From Petralouisia muris (lineage in GTDB: Bacteria > Bacillota > Clostridia > Lachnospirales > Lachnospiraceae), in contig NZ_SRYA01000007.1 in the NCBI RefSeq assembly GCF_004793545.1, forward strand, positions 62,001-126,000: DNA of 64,000 nucleotides, written 5' to 3'. Position 1 is the stretch's first letter; every line of letters starts with the position of its first letter. A program made the translations under genes and the position numbers. This document shows positions 35,805 to 44,606 of this stretch, in pieces. The notes under the pieces were generated by a model that had not been told where the DNA came from, made no database searches, and was given only the letters and a program-made list of their open reading frames with translations.

Positions 35805-37565
35805 ATGGAGAGAAATGGGTTTTTAATTAATAAAAAAATCCACCAGTATATTCTGCCGGGAGTGCTGATGACGGTTGCTATGCAGCTTGGCAATGTGGTG
35901 GACGGCATGATTGTCGGTAACCTTCTGGGAGCGGAGGCGATGGCGGCGATTGAGATTTCCATGCCGGTGCTTTTGCTGCTGCAGATGACGGCTTTGATGC
36001 TTGCTATGGGAGGTGCGGCTGAGGCAGCGGTGTTCCTTGGCAAACGGGATATGGAAAAAGCCAGCGGGGTGTTCACTGCCTCGCTGGCAGCCGGGCTGGC
36101 TGTATCAGTGCTTTTTGCACTGTTTACGCCAATCCTGCCGGGACCGGCTGCCATGCTGCTTGCCGGCAATGAGGATTTGGCCGCCCTTGCCCAGCCGTAT
36201 ATTATGGTGAATTTTGCGGGAATCCCTATTCTGACGGTGGCTATTATCTTCTGCTATTTTATGAATGCAGATAACCATCCCCAGTTGGGGAGTGCGCTTT
36301 TCATCATTGCCAATGTAGTTAACCTGGCTCTGGATGTTGTGTTTATCCAGAATTTTCATATGGGCATGGCAGGCAGCGCCCTGTCTACAGTGATTGGTTA
36401 CCTGGCGGGAATGGTGACGGTGGTAATTTATTTTAGTTCCAAACAGCGGATGCTGCATCTGCGAAAACTGGATAAAAAGGCTTTCCATTATGTGAGGCTT
36501 TCCATGAAAGCAGGCATTCCCAGCGCAGCTTTTACGCTGATGTCGGCGCTGAAATCTGTGATTGTCAATTCTGCCATTGTGCGTATTTTGGGAAATGACC
36601 CTATGGCGGTCTATTCCGTCTGCGCCAACGCTGTGCTGATTGCGGAATTGTGTGTAGGGGGCATGATTGGACTGGTTCAGAATATCGCAGGCATTCTCTA
36701 TGGGGAGCGTGATTTTTACGGTATCCGTACCCTCTGTAAGAGAGTGCTCACTTACAGCTACATGGCCATAGTTATCTTGATGGTGATATTTTTTGCTGTC
36801 CCCGGGGTCATTGCCGGGTTGTTTGGAATCACGGAGGGCCATATGCTTGCACTCTGTGAGGCGTCACTGCGTATCTTTGCCTGCAGCTTTCCTTTTTATG
36901 TGTACAATAAGTTCCTGATATCTTATTACCAGACGATTTTGCAGCCGGGGCTGTCCACGGTGGTGACGGTGCTGCAGGGATTTGTGGTGATCATGCCGCT
37001 TACCTTAGCGGGGATTTTCTTCTGGGGGCTTCCCGGTGTATGCTTGATGGCAGTAGTAAGTGAAGCCGTCACAATTCTTCTGGCTTCCTTCTGGCGGATT
37101 GCGGGTCAGCGCAGGGGAAAGTTCGAGCCAGGAGGCGTTTATATGCTGCCGCAGATTATGGATGAGACATCTTTAGATTGTTCCGTTGAGAGCAATCTGG
37201 AAGAGGTAATTGCCTTTCGGGAAAAGCTGTTTGCATTCTGCGCAGACAACCACATAAGTGAACGGGAGGCCACAATTCTTGGGCTTGCTGTGGAGGAGAT
37301 TGCTGCCAATATTGTGCAGTATGGTTATCGAGGCGGCCAGAGGAATTATATGGACATCAGTTTTACCATACAGGATGAGAAATATATTCTGCGAATCCGT
37401 GATGACGGTATTCCATTTAATCCGTTGGAATATGTGCCGCAGAAAGAAGAGGAAGTGACGGTAGGAGGAATTGGTCTGCTGAAAAAAATCACTTCGGATT
37501 TCCAATATATGCGGGTGCTGAATATGAATAACACAGTGGTGAAGCTGAATATCCGGAAAAATTAG
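35805..37565 (+). CDS. MATE exporter fused to RsbW-like ATPase (active type)
   Basis: 586 residues. About 1-440 is a 12-helix MATE transporter (MQLGNVVDGMIVGNLLGAEAMAAIE, then MAGSALSTVIGYLAG). About 455-586 is a HATPase_c domain of the RsbW/SpoIIAB class, with an intact N-box (AVEEIAANIVQYGY), G1 (RDDGIPFNPLE) and G2 (GGIGLLKKI). Such kinases phosphorylate STAS proteins; a STAS gene lies 0.7 kb downstream. It is 39 bp after the NRPS gene with AGGAGG, so it is probably the product exporter. The fusion suggests transport is gated by partner switching; this is inference. Confidence 0.9.
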   Translation: MERNGFLINKKIHQYILPGVLMTVAMQLGNVVDGMIVGNLLGAEAMAAIEISMPVLLLLQMTALMLAMGGAAEAAVFLGKRDMEKASGVFTASLAAGLAVSVLFALFTPILPGPAAMLLAGNEDLAALAQPYIMVNFAGIPILTVAIIFCYFMNADNHPQLGSALFIIANVVNLALDVVFIQNFHMGMAGSALSTVIGYLAGMVTVVIYFSSKQRMLHLRKLDKKAFHYVRLSMKAGIPSAAFTLMSALKSVIVNSAIVRILGNDPMAVYSVCANAVLIAELCVGGMIGLVQNIAGILYGERDFYGIRTLCKRVLTYSYMAIVILMVIFFAVPGVIAGLFGITEGHMLALCEASLRIFACSFPFYVYNKFLISYYQTILQPGLSTVVTVLQGFVVIMPLTLAGIFFWGLPGVCLMAVVSEAVTILLASFWRIAGQRRGKFEPGGVYMLPQIMDETSLDCSVESNLEEVIAFREKLFAFCADNHISEREATILGLAVEEIAANIVQYGYRGGQRNYMDISFTIQDEKYILRIRDDGIPFNPLEYVPQKEEEVTVGGIGLLKKITSDFQYMRVLNMNNTVVKLNIRKN

Positions 37566-37568
37566 GAT

Positions 37569-37630
37569 TTATCCCTAAATAGATATCGATTGTCCCGAAA
37601 AAAATTATTTGGGAAAATATTTGTTAATAT
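37569..37630 (+). promoter_or_regulatory. Second LytTR-type operator and promoter
   Basis: TTATCCC (37569) and TTGTCCC (37590) are 21 bp apart, and a -10 TAATAT lies at 37625-37630, 35 bp after the second repeat. The geometry matches the operator at 24209. It would start the VOC-STAS-MATE-GH3-phosphatase operon near 37637. Confidence 0.55.
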
Positions 37631-37710
37631 GGTATGAGGGCGGCGCCAAAGGTGCTTTTGATACCCTGATCTTAATTAAAAAAATAGTGAAAGAAAGGAG
37701 CAAACACAAT

Positions 37711-38292
37711 ATGGAAAAACCGGTTTTTACAGGATTATCGCATGTATGTATTTTTGTGGATGATGTAATGGAGGCGTTTCAATATTATGAGAGGATTTTG
37801 GGTGCTATTCCCAATCAGCATATTCCCCATTGGAAGAACAAAGGTTTTTTCCAGGCGGGAGGTTTTATAGAAGAAGCGGAAGAAGGGGAGGTTTCCATCG
37901 GCTTTATGGATGTGCCGGGGACGAAGTTTACCATTGAACTGATGTGCTATCACAATCCCAGGGGACGCCATGAGCCTGTGATTTTTAAAGCCAATGATAT
38001 CAGCGGAGCCAGGCATGTGGCGTTGAAAGTCATCAATATTGAGGAGGCATTTGAATACATAAAGGCACAGCCGGACGTAACGTTAATTAATACCACAGAG
38101 GACTATAAAGTTTACCAGATCAGCAAAACAGAGCCGTCAGATTTTTACTATTTTGATGCAGTGAAAGAGAAAAATGCTGAAGGAAAACAGAAAGCGGCGG
38201 ATATTCTGGGCAATACCAAATATTTTTACTTTATTGATAAGTATGGTCTGCAGTGGGAGTTTGAGCAGGGACATACAGATATCGGAGATTAA
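37711..38292 (+). CDS. VOC (glyoxalase/dioxygenase fold) protein
   Basis: 193 residues from ATG 37711, preceded by AAAGGAG; the open frame upstream to 37609 crosses the promoter and is discarded. FTGLSHVCIFVDDVMEAFQYYERILGA is the first beta-alpha-beta-beta-beta unit, and ARHVALKVINIEEAFEYIKAQ the second; a metal site would use the histidines in LSHV and ARHV. Possible roles are tailoring of the NRPS aldehyde or self-protection. No substrate can be assigned. Confidence 0.75.
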   Translation: MEKPVFTGLSHVCIFVDDVMEAFQYYERILGAIPNQHIPHWKNKGFFQAGGFIEEAEEGEVSIGFMDVPGTKFTIELMCYHNPRGRHEPVIFKANDISGARHVALKVINIEEAFEYIKAQPDVTLINTTEDYKVYQISKTEPSDFYYFDAVKEKNAEGKQKAADILGNTKYFYFIDKYGLQWEFEQGHTDIGD

Positions 38293-38304
38293 GGAGCTAA
38301 GGAT

Positions 38305-38604
38305 ATGAATATTACAGAGAAATTAAATGGGAACCAGTTATGCATTTCCCTGGAGGGAAGGTTAGACACTACCACTGCGCCGGAGCTTGAGAAGGTTCTG
38401 TCTGGCAGTCTGGAGGGAGTAACGGAGCTGACCTTTGACATGGGCGCCCTTGACTATCTGTCATCGGCGGGGCTGCGCATTCTTCTGGGGGCACAGAAAC
38501 GGATGAACAAGCAGGGCAGCATGAAGGTCATGAACGTGAACGAGACGATTATGGAGATCTTTGAAGTGACCGGATTTGCCGATATCCTTACGATAGAGTC
38601 ATAA
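38305..38604 (+). CDS. STAS anti-anti-sigma protein (RsbV/SpoIIAA-like)
   Basis: 99 residues. EGRLDTTTAPELEKVL and DYLSSAGLRILLGAQKRM are the STAS signature; the serine in LSSAG (about 55) is the usual phosphorylation site. In partner switching the unphosphorylated form captures an RsbW kinase and a PP2C phosphatase reactivates it. Here the kinase could be 43800-44213 or the MATE-fused domain, and the phosphatase 42188-43819. Eleven bp after the VOC gene. Confidence 0.92.
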   Translation: MNITEKLNGNQLCISLEGRLDTTTAPELEKVLSGSLEGVTELTFDMGALDYLSSAGLRILLGAQKRMNKQGSMKVMNVNETIMEIFEVTGFADILTIES

Positions 38605-38645
38605 GTTGGATGTGTTTGGATATGCCTTATGAGGAATGAGAGCGT

Positions 38646-40430
38646 ATGAGTGAGCAGATATCCTCCGTTTCGCTGGAGCAGAATGAGCAGTTTCTGAAAA
38701 AGGCATATGGGAAGGCGCTGATTCCCTGTATGCTGTCCATATTAAGCGGCAATATCAATATTCTTGCAGACGGCATCCTTGTCGGGCAGCGGCTCGGAAC
38801 GGATGCCTTAGCTGCTATTAATTTCAGTTTACCAGTTTATCTTGTCCTGTGTATTATCGGTTCTTTTATTGTTTCGGGGACTGCCATCTGCGCAGCGGAG
38901 GCAATTGGCAATCATCAGGGGATCAGGGCGCAGGAACTTTACAGGATGTCGGTTTTCTGGTGTATATTTTTTTCAGCAGTGATTACGGCGGCAGGGCTTT
39001 TGTGTATAAAACCCCTTGCCGGGGCGTTGTGTTCCGAGACGGAGGTATTGCCTCTGGTGATGGAGTATGCGGGCGTGACCCTTGCCGGGACATTGCCGAA
39101 AATTCTCATTTACATTCCCTTCTGGTACCTCAGACTGGATGGAAGGAATCGACACGTTACATGGATGATGCTTGTGATGGGTGTGGGAAATGTCCTGCTG
39201 GATTTGTTGTTTTTATATGTCTTTGACATGGGTGTGTTTGGGGCCGCCCTTGCCAGTGTTGCGGCAACGGCGCTCTCCTGTTTGTTGGGCTTCATCTGGC
39301 TGTGCGATAAAAAGAGCAGTTTTTCTTTTGGTATGTGTGCTATTTGCAGGGACATTTCCTTTATGTCCATTGCCAGGGCAGGCAGTCCATCCGCCTTGAA
39401 TAATCTGCTTCAGACCCTGCGTGTCATGGCGGTAAATACGTTGCTTTTGCAAAGGGGCGGCAGCGGATTGGTGGCAGCATTTACGGCAGTAAACTGTATC
39501 AGTGCATTTGAGGAGAGTGTTACTGGCGGCGTGCCCCAGGCAGCGTCTGCGATGCTGGGCATTTACAGCGGAGAGCATGACAATAAGAGTGCACGTTTGC
39601 TGATGGCAAGGCAAGTCAGGAGCGGCATCCCCTATTGTCTGTTATTTTCTGTTGTGATTCTTGTGGGGGCAGATTTGATAGCGGGTGCGTATGGGCTGAC
39701 AGAACCACTGAGATTTGCCTTTTTGTGCATGTCGTTTGGTATGGTTCCAGCATTATGTAATTGTATTTTGTCGGGATACTATAATGTGTCGGGATATGCC
39801 ATGTGGGCAAATGTCATTATTTTGCTGCGGGTGTTTGTTATGCCATGTGCAAGCCTTTATGTGCTTTGCCGGCAAAATTGCAATCCCTGGTGGTTTTTAG
39901 TTACAGGTGAAGTCCTCACTCTGCTTGTATGGTTTGGGGCAACAGGTATGTATCAGCATTTCCACAGGCGCTGTTCCCGTTTCCTGTTGATGGATCATAC
40001 GTTGGAAGAGACTGGCCGGGTCATTAATTTTTCTGTTCAGGGCAAGGAAGAGGCTATCTGCGACGCCAGCAGCAAGATTACGGTATTCTGTGAGGAAAAC
40101 GGTATGCTTCCCGGACAGGTTATGCGTGTGAGTTTGGCGATGGAAGAGCTGATGACGTTGATTCTGTCTGTGAATCAGGCAAAAGGCGTGGAATTTGACC
40201 TCCGGGTGTATGCCCTGGAGGGCGTTATCGGCATCCGCATTCGTTACAGCGGCCAGGAGTTCAATCCATTCTGCCCTATAGAAAACAAAGGACTGAATGG
40301 TGATGATGTGCCTGGGGAGGAAGCAGGGCTTTCTGATATGTATCTGGGCGTCCGTATGATTGAGGATATGGTGGAGACGGCAATGTATCAGCGGACCTTT
40401 GGCATGAACACGATTCAGATTTACATATAA
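38646..40430 (+). CDS. MATE exporter fused to degenerate RsbW-like domain
   Basis: 594 residues, a paralogue of 35805-37565. The MATE part (about 15-450: NINILADGILVGQRLGTDALAAINFSLP) is intact. The C-terminal HATPase-like domain lacks key residues: N-box reads AMEELMTLILSVN without the asparagine, G1 reads RYSGQEFNPF instead of DDGxPFNP, and the glycine-rich lid is lost. It should not bind ATP normally and may act as a scaffold or decoy for the STAS protein. It lies 41 bp after the STAS gene. Confidence 0.88.
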   Translation: MSEQISSVSLEQNEQFLKKAYGKALIPCMLSILSGNINILADGILVGQRLGTDALAAINFSLPVYLVLCIIGSFIVSGTAICAAEAIGNHQGIRAQELYRMSVFWCIFFSAVITAAGLLCIKPLAGALCSETEVLPLVMEYAGVTLAGTLPKILIYIPFWYLRLDGRNRHVTWMMLVMGVGNVLLDLLFLYVFDMGVFGAALASVAATALSCLLGFIWLCDKKSSFSFGMCAICRDISFMSIARAGSPSALNNLLQTLRVMAVNTLLLQRGGSGLVAAFTAVNCISAFEESVTGGVPQAASAMLGIYSGEHDNKSARLLMARQVRSGIPYCLLFSVVILVGADLIAGAYGLTEPLRFAFLCMSFGMVPALCNCILSGYYNVSGYAMWANVIILLRVFVMPCASLYVLCRQNCNPWWFLVTGEVLTLLVWFGATGMYQHFHRRCSRFLLMDHTLEETGRVINFSVQGKEEAICDASSKITVFCEENGMLPGQVMRVSLAMEELMTLILSVNQAKGVEFDLRVYALEGVIGIRIRYSGQEFNPFCPIENKGLNGDDVPGEEAGLSDMYLGVRMIEDMVETAMYQRTFGMNTIQIYI

Positions 40431-40448
40431 CAGGAGACGGAGGAAAGA

Positions 40449-42152
40449 ATGAAAACCAATTATGGGAAACTGGGGCAGGAATCTATGAATTCACTTAAGG
40501 ATACCCTGGAACGGGCAGCCGATGTGCAGCTGCAGCTGCTTGCTGAGCTCATGTGCCGCAACTGTGAAACCGTATATGGGAAGAAATATGGTTTTGGGGA
40601 AATCAGGACTGCCGGGGAGTTTCAGAAAAAAGTGCCGCTTTCTGTGTATGGAAATTATGCGGATTACATTCTGCGGATGATTGCAGGAGAGGAAAGGGTT
40701 CTGACAGAAGAGCCAGCCGTTTATTATTGTATCAGTTCCGGCACCACCGGAGATGCGAAGTATTTGCCCCTTACGGAGACAGATTTAAAGATTCAGTATA
40801 CTTATGCGTATGGCGTTCTTTTTGGCATGGTAAAAGAGTATTACCGGGATTTGCCGGAGGAGGAGGTTTTTGGTAAGATTTTTCAGATTGGGGAGTTTGC
40901 AAAGACCTATATGGAAAACGGCACAATGAACGGCATCCGATCCGGCTGCGTGTACCAGTGGCTGGACAGGGATGGGAAGTTTGATGCGGGGGATTATTGT
41001 GTGCCTAAGGAGGTGTTGTTTCCGGATACGTTGGAAGATTTGCTCTACGTTAAGGTTCGGTTTGCATTGGCAGAAGGGGAGCTTCGCGCCATACACGGCG
41101 TTTTTATCAACCGGGCGGCAGGTGTTATGGATTATATCTGGAGAAACTGGGAAATGCTGCTGAGGGATATGGAGCATGGAAGTGTGGATGAATGCGTGGG
41201 TTTAAGCCCCAGGTGGCGGGAGTATGTAGAGAGAAAACTGCCGCCCAATCCTTTGCGGGCAGCACAGCTGCGCCTTCTTTCCCATGAGACGCTGCGTGAA
41301 AATATGATTAAAAAGATTTGGCCGAAGGTCCGGTATGTGCTGGCAATTGGCGGGAAATCCTTTGCTCATTATACAAAAAAGATGAAGGAATATGCGGGAG
41401 ACATTCCCATCCATCCTTATGCCTATGCGGCTTCCGAAGGAATTTTTGGCATTGCGGAGAAGATGGATCAGCCGGATCGTTATATTCTTTTTCCAGAGGC
41501 GGGATTCTTTGAGTTCCTGCCGCTTAATGAAGGGCAGGTGGAAGAAAATCGGCCTTTATTTATGTGGGAGATCAGCACCGGGGAGCGGTACGAGCTTGTG
41601 TTTACAAATCATTCCGGGTTGTACCGTTACTGTATGGGGGACGTGATTGAGGTCATTGGATGGTATGGGCAGGCGCCCATCGTGCAGTTTTGCTACCGTA
41701 AAAACCAGGTGATCAATATTGCCGGGGAAAAGAGCAACCAGGAGCAGCTTGCGGAGGCCATCAAGCGGTTTGCGTTTTGTATGCGCTGTGAGGTTATGGG
41801 GTATTGCGTGCAGGAGGATATGTCAGATCTGTTGCCCCGGTATCAGTTTTATCTGGAATGTACAGATATTAATAGTTCAGGCGCAGAAGATATTTTAGAT
41901 GATTGTCTGTGCCGTGTGAATTATGAATATCAGGGCTGCAGAAAGATGAATGAAATCGGCAAAGTCCGGATTTCCTATCTGCGTGCAGGCAGTTTTGAAT
42001 GTTATGAGGAGCATTTGGCAAAGAGTGGTAAGCAGATGGGGCAGCATAAGCAGGCGTGCATTCTGGACACGGCGGAGAAGAAGCAGTTTTTTGCTGCCCA
42101 GGAGAATTCTTACCGGAAAATTAGAGAAATTCCTAAGGATCATGTATCATAA
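40449..42152 (+). CDS. GH3-family acyl-adenylate/amido synthetase
   Basis: 567 residues. YYCISSGTTGDAKYLPLTETDL (about 92-112) is the phosphate-binding loop, YAASEGIFGI (about 327) the adenylate motif, and FTNHSGLYRYCMGDVIEV (about 388) the GLYRY-GD signature of GH3 enzymes. GH3 proteins adenylate a carboxylic acid and join it to an amino acid or amine. In bacteria their role is mostly unknown. Within this cluster it may make or modify a building block, or conjugate the oxidised product. GGAGG precedes the ATG. Confidence 0.85.
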   Translation: MKTNYGKLGQESMNSLKDTLERAADVQLQLLAELMCRNCETVYGKKYGFGEIRTAGEFQKKVPLSVYGNYADYILRMIAGEERVLTEEPAVYYCISSGTTGDAKYLPLTETDLKIQYTYAYGVLFGMVKEYYRDLPEEEVFGKIFQIGEFAKTYMENGTMNGIRSGCVYQWLDRDGKFDAGDYCVPKEVLFPDTLEDLLYVKVRFALAEGELRAIHGVFINRAAGVMDYIWRNWEMLLRDMEHGSVDECVGLSPRWREYVERKLPPNPLRAAQLRLLSHETLRENMIKKIWPKVRYVLAIGGKSFAHYTKKMKEYAGDIPIHPYAYAASEGIFGIAEKMDQPDRYILFPEAGFFEFLPLNEGQVEENRPLFMWEISTGERYELVFTNHSGLYRYCMGDVIEVIGWYGQAPIVQFCYRKNQVINIAGEKSNQEQLAEAIKRFAFCMRCEVMGYCVQEDMSDLLPRYQFYLECTDINSSGAEDILDDCLCRVNYEYQGCRKMNEIGKVRISYLRAGSFECYEEHLAKSGKQMGQHKQACILDTAEKKQFFAAQENSYRKIREIPKDHVS

Positions 42153-42187
42153 TAGAGCCAGGTGCTGTCAGGGAAGGAAGAAGTGGA

Positions 42188-43819
42188 ATGAAAAAAAGGA
42201 TTACCGGACTTACGGGAAAGCTGACGCTGGGCATCATAATCTTTGGCATTTTGCTGGGGGCAATCATCAGCATAATTGGCTACCGGGAATTTACCTCTGT
42301 GTTGGAACAGCAGTACAATGATTCGGCTTACGAGATTGCGGAAACTGCTGCAAGGTACTTAAATCCCGATAAATTTGAAGAATATTTGTCCACAGGGAAA
42401 GTGGATGGGGAGTATCGTGAGATTGAAAAACGGCTGGACGATTTGGTGGATGCCACGGGCACGACGCTGGTCTATGTGGCGAAGGTTGATACTTCAGATT
42501 ACCGCACGCTTACTTATATTTATGACTCGGTGAATTCCGCCAGCGGTTTTGACCGTTATCCTCTGGGCTATACAGCAATTGGCGTGGCTGAGGAGTATGT
42601 GAATAATGTACGCAATATCATTACCAAAGGGGAGCGTGCCACAGAGTATCTTTATTCTTATTCGGAGGAATCCGGGGCACATACCACGGCAGGCATTGCC
42701 ATATATGACTCAAAGGGAGAAATTGTGGCAATTCTCGGTGTGGAAAAGGCGATGAAGAGACTGGAAAATGCCCGCAATACTTATGTAAAAGATGTGTTGC
42801 TTGGGGTTTTGGCTGCTGTCTGCCTGTTTCTGCTTGTGTACAGCATGTTCCTGTACCGGGAGATCCTGCTGCCGATTCTTGCTGTCACAGACGAGGCCAA
42901 GCGTTTTGCGGATTCCAATACGCCTTCGGATAAGCTGTCAGCCATTAAGAAAAATGATGAAATCGGCGTGCTGGCAAAGGCTGTGGAGAAGATGGAAAGA
43001 GATATTGTGGAGTATGTAGAAAACCTTACCATGGTCACGGCAGAAAAGGAGCGGATTGGCGCGGAGCTTTCCATTGCCACCCAGATACAGGCGGATATGC
43101 TGCCCGGCATTTTCCCGGCGTTTCCCGAGAAAACGGAATTTGATATTTATGCCACCATGAATCCGGCAAAAGAGGTAGGCGGTGATTTCTATGATTTTTT
43201 CATGGTGGATGAAAGTCATTTGGCGATTGTCATGGCGGATGTTTCAGGAAAAGGCGTGCCAGCGGCGCTGTTCATGGTGATTGGCAAGACCTTGATTAAG
43301 GATCATACCCAGCCCGGCAAAGATTTGGGGGAGGTGTTTACCAAGGTCAATGACCTCTTATGCGAGTCTAATAGTGAAGGGCTGTTTATTACCGCCTTTG
43401 AGGGCGTACTGGATCTTGTGAGCGGTGAGTTTACATTTGTCAATGCAGGCCATGAAATTCCTTTTATCTGCAAAAAGGATGGCAGCTATGAGCCCTATAA
43501 AATCCGTGCAGGATTTGTGCTTGCCGGTATGGAGGGGATACGTTACAAATGCGGCACGATGCAGCTATCTCCCGGTGACCGGCTGTTCCAGTATACGGAT
43601 GGGGTGACAGAGGCAACGGATAAGGACGGCAGGCTCTATGGCATGGCGCGGCTGGGAGATATCCTTGCACGGAATGCAGCTTTGCCGCCGATGGAACTGC
43701 TGGGGAAAATTAAAGAAGATATTGATGCTTTTGTGGGCGATGCGCCGCAGTTTGACGATATCACCATGTTATGTCTGGAATACAGGGAAAGGATGCATAA
43801 TGAAGGAATTGACAATTGA
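42188..43819 (+). CDS. Membrane PP2C/SpoIIE-type phosphatase (RsbU-like)
   Basis: 543 residues. Membrane helix at about 10-32, an extracellular sensor region (about 33-195), a second helix (about 200-222), HAMP (about 223-275), a short coiled coil (TAEKERIGAELSIATQIQ), then the PP2C domain with acidic metal residues in VGGDFYDFF, MADVSGKGVPAALFM, TDGVTEATDKDG and DDITMLCLEY, all intact. It would dephosphorylate the STAS protein in response to an outside signal. Start behind GGAAGGAAG. Confidence 0.92.
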   Translation: MKKRITGLTGKLTLGIIIFGILLGAIISIIGYREFTSVLEQQYNDSAYEIAETAARYLNPDKFEEYLSTGKVDGEYREIEKRLDDLVDATGTTLVYVAKVDTSDYRTLTYIYDSVNSASGFDRYPLGYTAIGVAEEYVNNVRNIITKGERATEYLYSYSEESGAHTTAGIAIYDSKGEIVAILGVEKAMKRLENARNTYVKDVLLGVLAAVCLFLLVYSMFLYREILLPILAVTDEAKRFADSNTPSDKLSAIKKNDEIGVLAKAVEKMERDIVEYVENLTMVTAEKERIGAELSIATQIQADMLPGIFPAFPEKTEFDIYATMNPAKEVGGDFYDFFMVDESHLAIVMADVSGKGVPAALFMVIGKTLIKDHTQPGKDLGEVFTKVNDLLCESNSEGLFITAFEGVLDLVSGEFTFVNAGHEIPFICKKDGSYEPYKIRAGFVLAGMEGIRYKCGTMQLSPGDRLFQYTDGVTEATDKDGRLYGMARLGDILARNAALPPMELLGKIKEDIDAFVGDAPQFDDITMLCLEYRERMHNEGIDN

Positions 43820-44213
43820 TGCAACAATAGAAAATATAGGAAAAGTGACGGCATTTGTGGATGAGCAGTTAGAGCAGCTGAATTGTCCGCTGAAAGCGCA
43901 GATGCAGATTGACATTGCCATTGACGAGCTCTTTGGCAATATTGCCCACTATGCCTACAATCCCGAGACAGGTCCGGCTACAGTCCGCGTGGATGTCCTG
44001 CAGGAGCCTCTTTCTGTTGTGGTGACGTTTATTGACAATGGCATAGCCTATGATCCCCTTGCCAGGGAAGACCCCAATGTGGCGCTTACAGCACAGGAGC
44101 GGGAAATCGGCGGTCTTGGCATCTATATAGTGAAGAAGAGCATGGATGAGATTTCGTATGAATATAAGGATGGGCAGAATATTTTGCGCATTAAGAAAGA
44201 GCTGCTTGATTAA
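43800..44213 (+). CDS. RsbW-like serine kinase / anti-sigma factor
   Basis: 137 residues from ATG 43800, overlapping the phosphatase by 20 nt; the open frame further upstream is antisense-like noise. HATPase fold with N-box IDIAIDELFGNIAHYAY, G1 FIDNGIAYDPL and G2 GGLGIYIVKK, all present. With the STAS protein and PP2C phosphatase it completes a partner-switching set. No sigma factor gene adjoins it, so the output is either a distant sigma factor or the MATE fusions. Confidence 0.9.
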   Translation: MKELTIDATIENIGKVTAFVDEQLEQLNCPLKAQMQIDIAIDELFGNIAHYAYNPETGPATVRVDVLQEPLSVVVTFIDNGIAYDPLAREDPNVALTAQEREIGGLGIYIVKKSMDEISYEYKDGQNILRIKKELLD

Positions 44214-44306
44214 ATCAATCCGGAAAGAAATCAAAGAGGAATTTGCCGATGATTGATATCTTTCAGTTTATGCCATTAGAAAATAATATATCAAAAAGAA
44301 TTGCGG

Positions 44307-44337
44307 GAGCTGCTTAGAGAAATGCAGCTCTCTTTTT
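44307..44337 (+). terminator. Rho-independent terminator of the cluster
   Basis: GAGCTGC (44307-44313) and GCAGCTC (44324-44330) flank a 10-nt loop, followed by TCTTTTT. It separates the biosynthetic cluster from rnf. Confidence 0.85.
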
Positions 44338-44455
44338 AGCTTAAATGGGCGTTCCTGGGCTTTGCCATGCCCAATGGTTTATTGTGCTGAAAAAAGTACA
44401 AATTTATCGAAAAAAGATGTGCTACAGTTAATAAAATGTGCTATAATCAAAATTA

Positions 44456-44484
44456 TTGACTTATGATTTATCATAAGGCATAAA
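44456..44484 (+). promoter_or_regulatory. Promoter of the rnf operon
   Basis: TTGACT (44456-44461), 17 nt, CATAAA (44479-44484). A second TATAAT at 44442-44447 has only a weak -35. The leader to rnfC is about 115 nt. Confidence 0.5.
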
Positions 44485-44499
44485 ATATATTCAGTTAAG

Positions 44500-44565
44500 A
44501 TGGACAGCAGCCTGCACAAATATGCAGGAAGCTGTGCTTAGAAATTGTACAGAAGTATTCTGTAC
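44500..44565 (+). promoter_or_regulatory. Structured rnf leader
   Basis: Two hairpins: CAGC-CTGCA ... TGCAG-GAA-GCTG (about 44507-44534), and a perfect GTACAGAA-GTA-TTCTGTAC (44547-44565). No known riboswitch was recognised and no T-tract follows, so it is either an RNA stability element or a protein-binding dyad. Confidence 0.4.
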
Positions 44566-44606
44566 CGTTTCTTAAAAATATTTTTAAAGAAAGTGGGGCA
44601 CGAAAA

